This document shows positions 46,679 through 57,899 of a DNA stretch of 64,000 nucleotides, in pieces. Numbering within the stretch: position 1 is the stretch's first letter; each line of letters begins with the position of its first letter. A program made the translations under genes and the position numbers. The notes below the pieces were generated by a model that was not told where the DNA came from, searched no databases, and saw nothing but the letters and a program-made list of their open reading frames with translations. The stretch comes from Euclidia mi (lineage: Eukaryota; Arthropoda; Insecta; Lepidoptera; Erebidae), in the NCBI GenBank assembly GCA_944739405.2, contig OX123186.2, forward strand, positions 38,611,551 through 38,675,550. Reading direction: 5' to 3'.

Positions 46679-47496
46679 AAGTGAACGTTTATTTGGTGGT
46701 ATGACGCTAGGTAGCATGTATCTGCGAAACACGCTTTCAATGCGCCCTTGGGATCTTTTCCAACAATTTGTACAGCGTTTTCAATACACAAGCACTTTTG
46801 TATTGAAAGCAAAAACATTTCCATCTCCAAAAGACTACCCCGAGGTAACATTTATTTTAAGTTTAAGTATAGCTTATAGTAAGGTTTTAAGAAAAAATAA
46901 GCTAGGTCGTCAGATTACCGACACATTTTAGAAGAAAGATATTAAAAACCAATCTATTTTAATTTCCATGAAACACGAAAAGCGAAAATTAATATTTTTC
47001 CTCGTCCTTAATTGCTTCTGACCGTGTAAAAAGAGCAGATGGAGTGCACGGAGTGTAATATAATATGAATTTTAATATTTACCCGACGAACACACAGAAT
47101 GCGTCTGACTTTATCGCAGATTATGGATGCGGATTTTAAATAAATTGGATTAAAACTTCACTGATATGGTTGGGAAGATATTCATTATTTAATGCTTGTG
47201 AATAATTAAACATGTCTGTGAATATGTTGTAGCGGTATTTGTTTTCATTTCATATAATCAATTATCATTGTGTGTGTGATACGTCTTTGTAGGAAAAAGT
47301 GTTTGTGGTTGTGTTAATATTATCTCGTCTGTAGGCAAACACAAAACTTTGATGAAACGGGTATTGACTTTGGAAAGTCATCTCGCTCACCATAAATATG
47401 TACACACTTTTAATTTGTGGGATATATACCAGCCCAAGTAAAACAAACTATCATAGTAACTTCACAGTACCTACTTCTACTAGTATTGTCGTAGCC
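46679..47496. other. No gene recognised
   Basis: AT-rich spacer between the R1-clade LINE and the next MITE. Confidence 0.4.
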
Positions 47497-47499
47497 TAA

Positions 47500-48242
47500 T
47501 GGCGCTGATACACCTGAGCATTCACTTGCAACAGAACAGCGAGCATTCGCCGTATTTTATTTTGCCAAACCGAATATTTTCACGGTCATTCTAGCGAATT
47601 CAAAATTTTGCAAATTTGAAATTATTCTAATCCGAAAAATATAGAAAAATATTAAAATCGCACTACAACAGCAGTTTTACCTAAAACCTAAATAAACCTT
47701 TTAATAATTCATAACTGAAACTGAAGTTAATAAATAGATATTTACTTCAGTTTCACTTATGAATTATTTTTAGAGTAAAAGATACATAAACAAATAACGT
47801 TTCGAAATAATAAAATGCAGATTTTAATTTGAAGAGGTTTAATAAATCACACCAGTGACTGTTCCTATGTACAAATTTATTTATCGATATCGAGGGTTTA
47901 TCAACATTGCATTGAAATTAATTCTGAGTGAACCAAATCTATATATATATATAGGATTTATTGTAAATTATCGATATTTTATCGATACTTATTCTGAGTA
48001 AGCTCATCTTACTAGTCAAGTTAAAATTAGTGACAAACTACGAAGATTCTTACCTTGATTAAAATCATAAGTCAAAGTGAAGTAAATATACTGGGTTTAA
48101 CTGCCATTGTAGCGCGAATTCTATGTATTTTCCATATTTTAAGGCTCGCCCGAATGTTTGTGAGAATGCTCGCTAAAACACACTCATTTGTTTTGTAACA
48201 TTCGCGAGAATGCTCATTACAGGCTTAAGTGTATCAGCGCCA
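47500..48242. mobile_element. 743-bp MITE with TAA TSD
   Basis: Ends TGGCGCTGATACAC at 47500 and GTGTATCAGCGCCA ending at 48242 are perfect inverted repeats over 14 bp, with a weaker extension (GAGCATT/AATGCTC-like text further in). TAA flanks both sides (47497-47499 and 48243-48245), a 3-bp target as in PIF/Harbinger transposons. Interior AT-rich without ORF. Confidence 0.78.
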
Positions 48243-48245
48243 TAA

Positions 48246-49287
48246 GACTAAGGTTTTTTTATACATAATCGGAATAATGCTCATATAGTCTTAAACAGAA
48301 CGCCACTAGACCGTTATAATAAACTCAGCGCTATTTTGATTGCTATCGAAAAACCTTCACCTTAAAGGCCTAGCCTCTATCTATTTCGATCGCAAGCAAG
48401 TCTAGACACAAAACGTCTATCTCTCTACCAATAAATATGACTTTCCATGATGACATTAAATCTCTATTTAACATACCTCTATAGATTGGAACTTAGATTT
48501 TTTGTTGTTACAGGTTTTAGGAAAAATAAGCACAGTATATTTCTGTAAACGTTTTCTAAAATTTGGGCTGAGTTTACTTCGAGGACGAGAAAACGAGCAA
48601 ATATGGGTAAAGGAAGCTATCAAAGTGGCCTTTCTTCGCAGGCCTTTTAATTTTAAATCGATCGTAGTTAGTACCTTGGCGCACGAAGCGTAACTCTGCA
48701 GTTGAATTGCTCTTTTCAACTAGACAAACCGTTGGAGGGATTTCAAATGGCGAAATGTTTAAAAATGTGCCACTACATTTTTAATGTGTAGATTATGGGT
48801 TTTTAATTAAGTTATTTTATTAGGCACAATTACAGATAACAAATTATAATGTAGAAATAAGTAAAGTTTAAGTAAATATACAGGTAAACTTGCAATCCGA
48901 TTATAGTTAGGCACAACATTTGTGGAAGAATTATATTACAATTAGCCAAGAAATTAAGAAAAGTGTAGCATTATACAGGTAAGTTATTAAGTTGTTGCAC
49001 AAATTTAAGAAAATATAAATTCACATAATAAATATCAATTAGAAATAATTAAAAAAAAAAAAGATACATCATAATAAATTCACCAATTCGGAAATATTTA
49101 GAAAATGTCAGAAGTTACATAACAATTAATTAAAAATAAATCAAATCATAACTAACAATTACAATAATTATATTAATTAAGACTAATACGAAGAAAATAT
49201 TATTTTACTATGATTAATTAAATCGACAATAAAAAAAAAATTATACGAATGTCTGTATCATTATATTTAAAGTGTCGAGATTACATG
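48246..49287. other. AT-rich; probable 3' UTR of the Jockey-type LINE
   Basis: No gene. The stretch from about 48815 to 49287 is very AT-rich and lies directly 3' of the minus-strand Jockey-type ORF, so it may be its 3' untranslated region. Confidence 0.35.
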
Positions 49288-51310
49288 TTAAGTTTGCGGA
49301 TTAGTGAGGATCTGCTTACATTTATTGATATATTCACTGTGTTTCTGGTGAAATACATCTAATTCTTTGGAGTGGATGATATACTCTCTGCACATTCTTG
49401 ATAATGGGTCATGATATGTGACATTATTATTTAATGACGGCAAGGAGAACAGATTTTGTGTACGTCTACTACCGCCGACCTTGAGAGAGACATGACTCAA
49501 CAATTCACTAGCGTCCTATTTAGTGTTAATAATCTTATGCAGAGTAGAGTACACTTTTATTTTACGCCTACTCTCTAGTGTGTCCATTTTGAAATAATTC
49601 AGTCGAGACTCGTATGAGGGTAATTTCCGTCGCAATCCAAACTTGGAGCTTAAGTGACAAACAAATCGTCTTTGAATAGCCTCAACTCTATCCACATGTA
49701 TTTGGTAGAAAGGAGACCAAATTAGCAAGGCGTATTCTAGTATACTCCTGACCAGTGTATTATACAAAAGTATTATGCTATGAGATTTTCGAATATGAAT
49801 CCCATGGTTTTATTGGCTTTGATCTCAAGAGTGTCGTAATGTGTGGTAAATGTAAGCTTCGAATCGAACCACACCCCAAGGTCCTTCACCACATTCCGCT
49901 GTGTTATTAATAGTGTACGGTTGGCAAATGGGAGATTTCCTTTTTGTGAATGTTATTAGGTGACATTTGGCTACGTTTAGAGACGTGTGATTATCAATAC
50001 ACCACTGATGTAGGTAATTTATATAATTTTGCAATGCAATGCGGATTGTATTGCATTGCATAGGGGATCTTATTTTATGATATACATGGTGTCACAAAAC
50101 CCATCACCAAGCCGAAGTCTACTCGTTGTGGACATCATGCCTAGGCATACTAAACAAAAATAATACCTGGGAAACGATTTTTTTTGAGTTTCCACATTTT
50201 TAAACCGCAATCAAAAGCGCGCGCGTGCAATGCTCGGAATACCTACTTATCCATGGGGTTATAGGGCATCTAAAGAACATATTGCCGGGGTAAATGCATC
50301 GATTTTGTACCTAATTAGAAAATTCCATACTAACTTTGAGCCTCAATATCTTCTGAACCAGTAATTTCCCAGGTATGGTGCCGAAGTAAAAAATGGTCGT
50401 AGTGATTGGTACAACATGGGATTTCAGTTTTCGTTAAGGGTACTTTTACATCCTGTGTTTTTAATAGAGTCCACCAGGTCGTTAATAAATAGTGTAAATA
50501 AAAGTGGTCCCAAATTTGAACCTTGCGGAGTACCAGATTTTGCTATGAAGGAATGGGATTCGAAGCCGTATACCTTTACAATTTGCGTGTGGTGCGACAG
50601 ATACGATGTAAGCCAACGCAACAGTGAACCATGGATACCTAACTGTTGGGCTTTTCGACGAAGAATGAAATGGTTAACCTTATCAAACGTCTTGGAAAAG
50701 TCTGTGTACAATGAATCAACCAGAATGCGATTGCTAAGCGAGCCCGTTAAGTCATGTACGTATGTTTATGAATTAGAGGAGGTAGAACGGCCAGGTAAGA
50801 ATCCGTGCTGTCTAGGACTTATGATAGGTTTTAGGAAGAAGCTTATATGTTTGTAAACTAGACTTTCGAATATTTTCGCAAAGCAACAGAAGATACTAAT
50901 GGGTCTGTAGTTCTTTATGTTTTCCTTATTACCCGATTCATGTATCGGCACAATGTGGGCTACCTTCCAAGTTTAGGGAAAATAACCAGTGCTCAGACAT
51001 TTATTGAAGATTGTAAAGTAAGGGCTCATGCAACGACTTACTACAGTTCCTAACAAAGACCGTAGGTATCCCTCCCATCTGGACCTGCACCCTTAGTGAT
51101 GTTAATAGATTTTAAGGCTGAGTTTACTTGTTCCCTCGTAATAACTATTGATGAAATATTAGTAAATGCTTCAGGAAAACTAGGGGTAAACGCTTCAGGC
51201 TCCATTGTAGGATTACTGTAAACAGATGAAAAGTGTCTTGCAAATAAATTTGCTATATCAACCCCCGTACTGGCCAACTCCGAGTTATAATGCATTTGAT
51301 CTCAAAATCC
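49288..51310 (-). pseudogene. Jockey-type LINE reverse transcriptase relic
   Basis: A 5'-truncated, frameshifted ORF2. In order on the minus strand: ANLFARHFSSVYS and INITKGAGPDG (51250-51065); NYRPISIFCCFAKIFESLV (50915) and PRQHGFLPGRSTSSN (50810); YTDFSKTFDKVNH (50708) as palm box A; SGTPQGSNLGPLLFTLFINDLVDSI (50550-50470). The FADD/YADD segment is missing because a foreign insert (about 50088-50445) sits at that point. The frame then resumes with CNTIRIALQNYINYLHQWC (50058), KCHLITFTKRKSP, YNTLVRSILEYALLIWSPFYQ (49765) and a C-terminal region ending near 49288. Chain and motif wording fit the Jockey superfamily. Confidence 0.65.
50088..50445. mobile_element. Insert of unknown type in Jockey-type RT
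   Basis: About 350 bp interrupt the RT between NDLVDSIKNT and the segment after FADD. The left end reads 'atggtgtcacaaaacccatc'; 'ggtacaacatgggatttcag' lies near the right. It has no coding potential, and its exact ends and TSD are not visible, so type is open. Confidence 0.4.
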
Positions 51311-51499
51311 AATGACATACCTCCATTGGTAAATATATAATTTAGTTTAAAAATACACTATTTTCATAATTGTCTGAAATGCACAAATGTGGTTATGAAT
51401 CCATTGAGCCCAAACTCGATGGGTTTTCTATTTATTTCTTTAAGTCCAGGTATTTTTCTCCTTTCCGCAAGCTACATTAATCTATTGTCGCCTTATACA

Positions 51500-51692
51500 A
51501 GTTAACATATACATACTTGACAATGCGCCGAGTGTTGTGGGTTCGATTTCCACACGAGACAACACTGTGTGATCCATAAATTGTTGTTTCTAGTCTGTGT
51601 GTTAATTGTGTCCGTTGGTTGTATGTTTGTAAAGTCCCCCGCGACACAGGATATATTCCTAGTGCGGGAGTTGTCTTTAAAAAAAAAAAAAT
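51500..51692 (+). repeat. tRNA-derived SINE with poly(A)
   Basis: Contains GTGGGTTCGATTTCCAC near 51538 (B box and T-arm-like), a body with 'gttgtttctagtctgtgtg', and ends in a 13-A tail near 51679-51691. Only a degenerate A-box region precedes it. Confidence 0.55.
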
Positions 51693-51719
51693 ATAATTGA
51701 TAAGTTTCATGACGATTCA

Positions 51720-52195
51720 ATAATTATAAGTGGCCGAAATTAAATTTCTTACGTTTTATTACATGGTAATAAAATATGAAGAGCTGAATAATAACTAGAT
51801 CGATCGACTGTCAGAAACGTTGTGTAGCAAGGTCAGTCCCTTGCTATACAGAATTTCTGACACTATAGACAATGCATTCAAAACAATTAGCTACATATAA
51901 CAACACCATAAACTCTTGTCGCTAATTCCAAAAGCAATTGAAACGGTTTAATTCACATTCTATAATAGAGTCCCGTTTGCCATATCCGTAGACCAATAAT
52001 TGTCTAAATCCTTATTTGCTCTCGTCCGCTCCAACAATTGAGGTTCTAATTAGAAGGTCCTTATGTAGAGATTTACCTGGATTATCTGATTGTCAATGGT
52101 CTAGTTTGTTTAGGTCATTGTATAAAACGCCTTGGATGTTTGCCAGTACTGTTAGTCAAAAATACTAATTTTCCACCAAAAATACAAATTGCACC
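51720..52195. other. No gene recognised
   Basis: AT-rich spacer. Confidence 0.35.
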
Positions 52196-52318
52196 ACCAG
52201 GGATGCTGAAGACCGTGCGAAGTGGAGGAGACATAGCCGGAAAGCGGACCCCGGGCTCCAAGGCGTGGGTTTTGGAGCGCAATCGTGACAGCGCTAGGAT
52301 GATGATGATGATATAAGT
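52196..52318 (+). repeat. LINE 3'-end fragment with GAT tail
   Basis: Reads DRAKWRRHSRKADPG in one frame, the C-terminal wording of an RTE-like LINE ORF2, and ends in (GAT)n at 52300-52313. Extreme 5' truncation. Confidence 0.5.
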
Positions 52319-53243
52319 GGCCTGCTCATATGCTTGAAGTACACCATACCTCCAATTGAATTTAAAAACATTCCACTCGGACAAGAAAGGAAGAGAGGCA
52401 GACCGTCGAAAGCCAAACCTGCTCTTATTATACAATAAGTTTATTTTAGCTGCTACTAAGCAAATTCTTTGTCATTTTTTTTACTTAAGTATGTATCGAA
52501 TTACGAATAAAAGTTCCTATTATTATTATACAATTTGTTTTATTTCATTCCTTCAGTCAAAGCAAAAGTAATTTAATTTTTCATTACTATTTAAGTACTT
52601 TTATTTTATTTTATTTTACCACCTCATTGTTTATAGAATTGTTTAGAATGAGATTTCTTACCGACAAATTCCGATTTATTACTGCCCACACGTAACCACT
52701 CGTTCAATAATTTTTACCGCCCATTTAATTATTTTCCTGCTCAGTTATACACCGCTATTTTTTAATTAGTACAAAAACTTTAAGGACAGATTAGCGAAGA
52801 TATTATTATCATATATGTGACGTAAGAATTTCATAATATCAATAAAGAGCAAAGTTATTATCATTTGTTTATTGTAGAAAATCTCACTTAAATCATAGTC
52901 ATATTTTACAATCCATTCACTAATTCATTGATAATATTCCATCCTGCTCATTTGCATTCTCTCTGTCGCACTTATGATGTAGGTAGCAATAGAAAATAAA
53001 ATGAAGAAAAATAATAAATGTAGGTAGTTATTTTTTAATTTTGTTAGTTCTACCCTCTCCTTCATACTTCATTCGGGCGTAGGACCGGTAAAATTTATCG
53101 TTTAACAAGTAATTAAATACGGAGGTATGTAATTAGAAAGCAAACAAATATCAAAATAAAAGATGGTGTTCTGGACTAAAAAAAAAGAGTAATTTTGGCG
53201 TATTTATGAAGTTAGAATCATCTGCTATTTACAAATCATTTTA
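52319..53243. other. No gene recognised
   Basis: AT-rich spacer without motifs. Confidence 0.35.
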
Positions 53244-53335
53244 TCGTCATCATGTCAGCCTAGAGACGTCCACTGTTGGACATAGGCCTTCCTCAAGGTG
53301 TGTGGAGAACACAGACCGATTTTGAGGCGCCTGCA
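53244..53335 (-). repeat. Lepidopteran 'gtccagcagtgga' repeat, minus strand
   Basis: 'cgtcatcatgtcagcctaga' followed by 'gacgtccactgttggacata' and 'ggccttcctcaagg' is the minus-strand version of the repeat seen at 30178 and 54500. Confidence 0.6.
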
Positions 53336-54085
53336 TCAAATTATTATTTACTTAAGTACGTATTATTTACTAAACTTACAAGTATTTCCATTGTCCTTCG
53401 AAATGTCCACCACCGTTGTCAAAAGCATCCAATATGCACTGTTTTAATTGTTTGACACTGACCCGGTCACTTTTGTACACTCACAATACGATGTTTATGG
53501 GTACACAGCTGCACTCGCGATTTTTCCACTCAAAAAGTACGCACGAAGCATAGCTACATACTCCCGTGATATGAACTGATATGATAGGCCATCGCGTCGG
53601 GCAAACGTAGACAAACAATTAAGTTTTGCAACGAAATTAGATACGCTGACTTTCGCTAGTAATTTAGTACTGTTTTTCGCATCGTCGGGGCGTGGCGCAG
53701 GCGCAGAGGGGCGAGGGGGGGGGGTAGGTAATTTATCAATGGTATGATAGTACACTGGTCGGTCATAGTATTAGTATTGCATTTACCAATTATCACGTAT
53801 TTTTGTGGACAGTTTTGAGACAGTTTTGGGACTTAGTGTTTTTATTTTTCAACTACATAATTATGATCAGTTAAAGATACTTAGTGCCCTGTTAAATTTT
53901 TTGTACTAATTAAAAAATAGCGGTGTATATTCACTGATCCATTTCATTATTTTTTATGACTAATTTTTGTTTACTTTACTGCTTAGTTTTAACTGCTAAA
54001 CTAGTTATTAAACGTGCCATTTATAATTTTTAACTTACCAAAACTGCTATTTACAACTTCCTCTTTAAATCAGTTCCTTTTTAAA
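53336..54085. other. Spacer with an unassigned reading frame
   Basis: A minus-strand frame (53755-53495) starts MYYHTIDKLPTPPPRPSAPA and runs 86 codons over a short GC-rich patch. In another frame further on it reads VKQLKQCILDAFDNGGGHFE before a GTAAG. I do not recognise a family; it could be a first exon of a transposase-like gene or chance. Confidence 0.2.
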
Positions 54086-54250
54086 CTAGCTTCTGCCCGT
54101 ATCTCAGGCCCCGTGGGTGTCGTTTATTGCGACAAATGATAGCCTTTGTATTGGTGTATATATGAGCTATTTAACAAAAATGCAAAATTTCAGTTTTTAA
54201 TTTGCCAACATAACATAAACATTCCTGTGCATCATTTACCGTGAACATGC
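54086..54250 (-). repeat. Helitron-like 3' end fragment
   Basis: Minus-strand end GGGCAGAAGCTAG (CTAG at 54086-54089), with A to its left, matches the terminus of the 33149-33338 element; the remainder diverges and the TC end is not found. Confidence 0.4.
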
Positions 54251-54369
54251 TTAGCTGAAAGTGGATTCTAGTGTTGGGAACTTATTCCAAAACTCTGCAT
54301 CGATGTCTCATACGTTTAAATAATAATCGTAGTAGTCATATCCTACATATATATATCTGTAGATGTGCG

Positions 54370-54596
54370 TGTGGTGACGGATGAAGAATACGGAATGTCA
54401 CCACCCCATATCATCCCATGGGTGTCGTAAGAGCAGTCAGAGGGAGCATATTATGCAGAGAACAGCACTATAAGAGAAGGAAAACTTGATAAAAACCCTA
54501 TACCTACCCGTTTGGCCAGGCGGTACAGTAGGCCAATTCCTCCTTTCAAAGGTGAGGCCTAGTCCAGCAGTGGACTGTTAAAGGCTGATGATGATG
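54370..54596 (+). repeat. Retroposon fragment ending in GATGATGAT
   Basis: Contains 'ccatgggtgtcgtaagagc', then 'gtccagcagtggactgttaa' and ends GGCTGATGATGATG, the 3' end of the common lepidopteran retroposon family. Confidence 0.55.
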
Positions 54597-55347
54597 TTTG
54601 TAGAACTGGTAAAACATCGTCCCTAAATTTTATTTTTGATAAGCAAAACAACGTCAACTACAAAATAGTTGGACGCAATTCAAAAACGAAGAACTGCGTC
54701 CGGATTTTGGAAAATATTGACAGGGGTATCGCGACGTCGACTCGATAAAAAGGCAATCGATATGAATACTCGTTGATTCGATTTGACACCGCGGTAATTG
54801 CGCATCGCTTGTTTAGAACGTTTTACCCGACGTATAATGCGATAAGCTGGCCCTCGCTCCAGAATTCTGTCCTCGCTTCAGAAATCACTCACACATACCT
54901 TCATCAATATAAACAATAAGGCAAATAACGAGCTACGGTACTCATGACAACAAACGATACATAAGACAAACAACCCTTTTATTTTCACTGACAATCGAAT
55001 ATAACAATGTACGAATACGATTATGCAAATGGCAACCTTTTCTGTTCAAAATAAATATAATGTTTCTACAAAAATTAAGTTCCTTGAACTCATTTATCCA
55101 GAAATAATTAGGTTTTTGTCTTTGTCTGGTTCTATGAGTAGGTACACTATAAAAAAGTTTATGTATATGTTAAAGCCAAAGTGATTAATATAACATTATA
55201 CATAATGACTGGTCAATATATCGCGCGTTTGGGAACAAAGGGTCATTTCAGCATGTTTTTCAGCTTTATAGGAGGAGGATATTTAAGTATTTTTTTTATG
55301 ATTTTTTATATATCTTTGTACTCTTTTAGAATATTTAGACGATTCTT
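54597..55347. other. No gene recognised
   Basis: AT-rich spacer up to the TSD at 55348. Confidence 0.35.
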
Positions 55348-55364
55348 AGGATCATAAATTGATC

Positions 55365-55453
55365 CCCCCCTTTCGGATCTCCACCTTGTCGTGGTGGGGG
55401 GGCTCAGTAACCGTGGGTTTGAGGTACACCCACGGAGGAGCTAAGCGGGATCC
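55365..55453 (+). ncRNA. Candidate HDV-like self-cleaving ribozyme at retroposon 5' end
   Basis: Helices as read by eye: P1 CCCCCC (55365-55370) with GGGGGG (55397-55402); P2 GGATCTC (55375-55381) with GGGATCC (55447-55453), one G-U; P3 CACC (55382-55385) with GGTG (55393-55396), loop TTGTCGT of seven nucleotides, the HDV loop-3 size; P4 CCGTGGGT (55411-55418) with ACCCACGG (55428-55435), with outer CTC/GAG pairs (55403-55405, 55438-55440). P2 abuts P3 and P3' abuts P1', and GCTAAG precedes P2', putting the candidate catalytic C at 55441. The predicted cut is directly before 55365, the first base after the TSD. P1 begins with C rather than the usual G, and P1.1 is weak (perhaps G55388-C55403). 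Confidence 0.65.
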
Positions 55454-55972
55454 CGGGAGGGGACGCTCTACGTGGGCTTAAGTGAGGCCTGCGTAAGATG
55501 CGTCCAAAGTGCGGGTGCGGGGAACAGTTCTGTCTGTCCCTCGCAGTCGGGTGCGGTTGCGGGAGGAGAGGCGTGTTGGTGTTGCTTTGCCACGCGTCCT
55601 ATCTCCCGCGACCAAATGGGTGCGCACCATTGTTGCGTCGCGGTGGGGCCACAGAGGAAGAGGAGATGCGGTGTTGCGTTGCCGTCCTCCCTATCCTCTG
55701 CGGCCGCTGGGTGTTTTGGCGGCGGAGCCCAACACCTTCATCCGCCGCCAAGGGGGTTTCGTTCGGGGCCCGCCTGATCATCTGGCGGGCCAATACCCGT
55801 CGGGGGGGTAGCGAAGAATGCTTCGGTGAAACCGTATCCTCCGACACATGGGTACATGAGGAGCATGGGTTGGTTTTTAGTCAGTAAGAGTCTGACAGTC
55901 CCCTTCGTCCTTCCCCCCCAGGTAGGAGGAACTCCATGGGGATTTTCCAACCCGACACCAAAAAAATTAAAA
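55365..55972 (+). mobile_element. 608-bp GC-rich non-autonomous retroposon with 17-bp TSD
   Basis: Bounded by AGGATCATAAATTGATC at 55348-55364 and 55973-55989. The insert is strikingly GC-rich compared with its surroundings and ends in an A-rich tail (ACACCAAAAAAATTAAAA). Open frames at 55472-55887 overlap in several phases and reflect composition; none carries an RT, endonuclease or gag motif. It behaves as a SINE-like element or an internally deleted LINE mobilised in trans. The 5' end begins with a candidate HDV-like ribozyme rather than a tRNA, 7SL or 5S head. Confidence 0.82.
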
Positions 55973-55989
55973 AGGATCATAAATTGATC

Positions 55990-56655
55990 AGTTCTTCACG
56001 AATAATTGTGACTAGACTAAACAGTGTATGGAATTTACCAAAAAAAAAGGAAAGTAGTAGTGATATACATCTCTTTTAGACATCAATTTAAAATAAATTT
56101 CATGTAAAAAAATAAGTAAGTAATTACTATTGTGTTTTTTTAAATCACATCTACAGAATTATTGGTCTCTATAATTTTATTTAAACCATTCATTTCCTCG
56201 GCACTTGAAATATAATGACACGAAGGCGAGTTAATAATGTATGTATTGCCAGACAATTGCTTACCAGTATGACAAATATTTATTCAACCAGAGTTACAAT
56301 TAGTAGACGAGTACTTTTTGATAGTTATTAGAAACACTGCTGGCTTATTTAAAAACATGGTCAGCTTATCATAACATTTTCATATGCAAATTAAATATAT
56401 TTCAGTTTATTTATTTATTTATTTATTAATAAGGCATGTCAACAGAATAAACATAAACAATTACAAAAAAAATCACAAATTATACAAGTTTTATGCTTAT
56501 GCCAATTACAGACATGCACGACATTCTTAAAATTTGGACATAGATATATATATTTAGTAAGGATGGAATATAAAAATAGACATGTTAGTTATATGCTTAA
56601 ATCTAATAGGAACTAGTTGTTAGGTACTTATAAAACTAAAATCTAATCAAATGGT
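55990..56655. other. No gene recognised
   Basis: AT-rich; 56405-56520 ('tttatttatttatttatt' and following) may be the 3' end of a minus-strand LINE, not resolvable. Confidence 0.35.
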
Positions 56656-57513
56656 TGTAACGTAATACTACACGCATTGCGTTATAATATCTCGCAGGCG
56701 CTTAACGCCAGCTTAGCCGTTCGCAATATTACCAAATATGGTCATGTTCACTAGCCAAAGGCAGTTGTGAGTCATAGGCCTATATCTATATAAGATGGGT
56801 GCGCGATCTAAGTCGATCACTTGCCCTACACACCGTCTCGCTGATGGTTGTAGTGACTATTACTACCTACTATTATTATTATCCTACTTCTACTGTCCCG
56901 CTGGGGGTGAGCATATTCTAGTTGTCTGTGTGCCTATACGTTCTGTCTGTAGTATCTGTGTCTCCTAAGCATAACACCCGATCTAGGGACCGCCTATTCC
57001 TGACCGGTTGTTGTGTATTCTCTATGCTGTTTCCAGTTCTTCCTACGGGCTACGTTCTTCCTACGGGCTACGTTCTTCCTACGGGCTACGTTCTTCCTAC
57101 GGGCTACGCTCTCTCTACGGGCTACAAGCCATGAGCTGCTGGCGCCGTGCCGCTACTAGCCAGCTGCCACCCAAGCCTCCGTTCCTGCCTACGAGCTCCT
57201 ACAGCCAGGTCACGGACGCCTGAGCCTGACCGCTCGGCCCACATCGGCTGCACCGCCTGAGACCCCGCTCAGCCGGAACCTCGACCACAGAGCTGCCTGC
57301 GTAGCGCACCTTGGCCAGCTCATCGGCGACCCTACGAGCAGCTACCCTGCGAGCGTCGGAGAGCAGCAGGAATCTACACTCCAGCCCTCAGGCCAGTGCT
57401 AACCTAGTTCGGTCATACTGTATGTAAGCGGTAGTGAGACATAATAAAGAACCTGTTTAGCTTAGCAGTGTTTCTCTTGAACGCCGACATCCTACCTGAG
57501 ATCCACCGTCTCA
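56656..57513 (+). repeat. 5' LTR, 858 bp
   Basis: Starts TGTAACGTAATACTAC and ends ...GTCTCA just before the primer-binding site. Promoter-like CTATATAAG at about 56788-56796; AATAAA near 57443 is the likely polyadenylation signal. An 18-bp unit (CTTCCTACGGGCTACGTT) is repeated four times plus a variant at 57039-57124. Small ORFs across it are by-products. Confidence 0.85.
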
Positions 57514-57514
57514 G

Positions 57515-57527
57515 TGGCGCCCAACTC
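57515..57527 (+). promoter_or_regulatory. Primer-binding site
   Basis: TGGCGCCCAACTC one base after the 5' LTR end is the usual tRNA primer site of insect Ty3/Gypsy elements. Confidence 0.8.
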
Positions 57528-57899
57528 TATTTGTCTCACTTCCAATTACTGCAGTTGTTCTTGTTTAGGAGGTCAGTCTTTGTAAACGAGGAGGTGCAGA
57601 CATCAGCGAACCGGTACGTACTATTTAACTTGTGTATATCTGTGTTTTGCGGTCTTTCTTTAATTTCTATTCTTGTATAACTATTATGTGTTATCTTACT
57701 ATTGCCTAATTCAAACAACTACCGATTCCCTACGTAACTGTTCGCAATTTGAAATAACCGTTTTTTGTTTTTGCAAGTCACTTATCTATTGTCTACATTT
57801 TTACACCGAATCGTCGTAGTTTCTTTGTAAAGCAGAACGATTGCACACAGAGGGCTGTAATATACTTACGTTCTTTTCCTATCATACACTTCAGTCATC

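Noticed and set aside
55472..55887. Three overlapping plus-strand frames rich in Arg, Gly, Cys and Val
   Set aside because: Overlap each other in different phases inside the GC-rich retroposon, no family motif; composition artefact.
56922..57223. Frames encoding GYVLPT-type repeats
   Set aside because: By-product of the 18-bp LTR tandem repeat; present in both LTRs and not a conserved protein.
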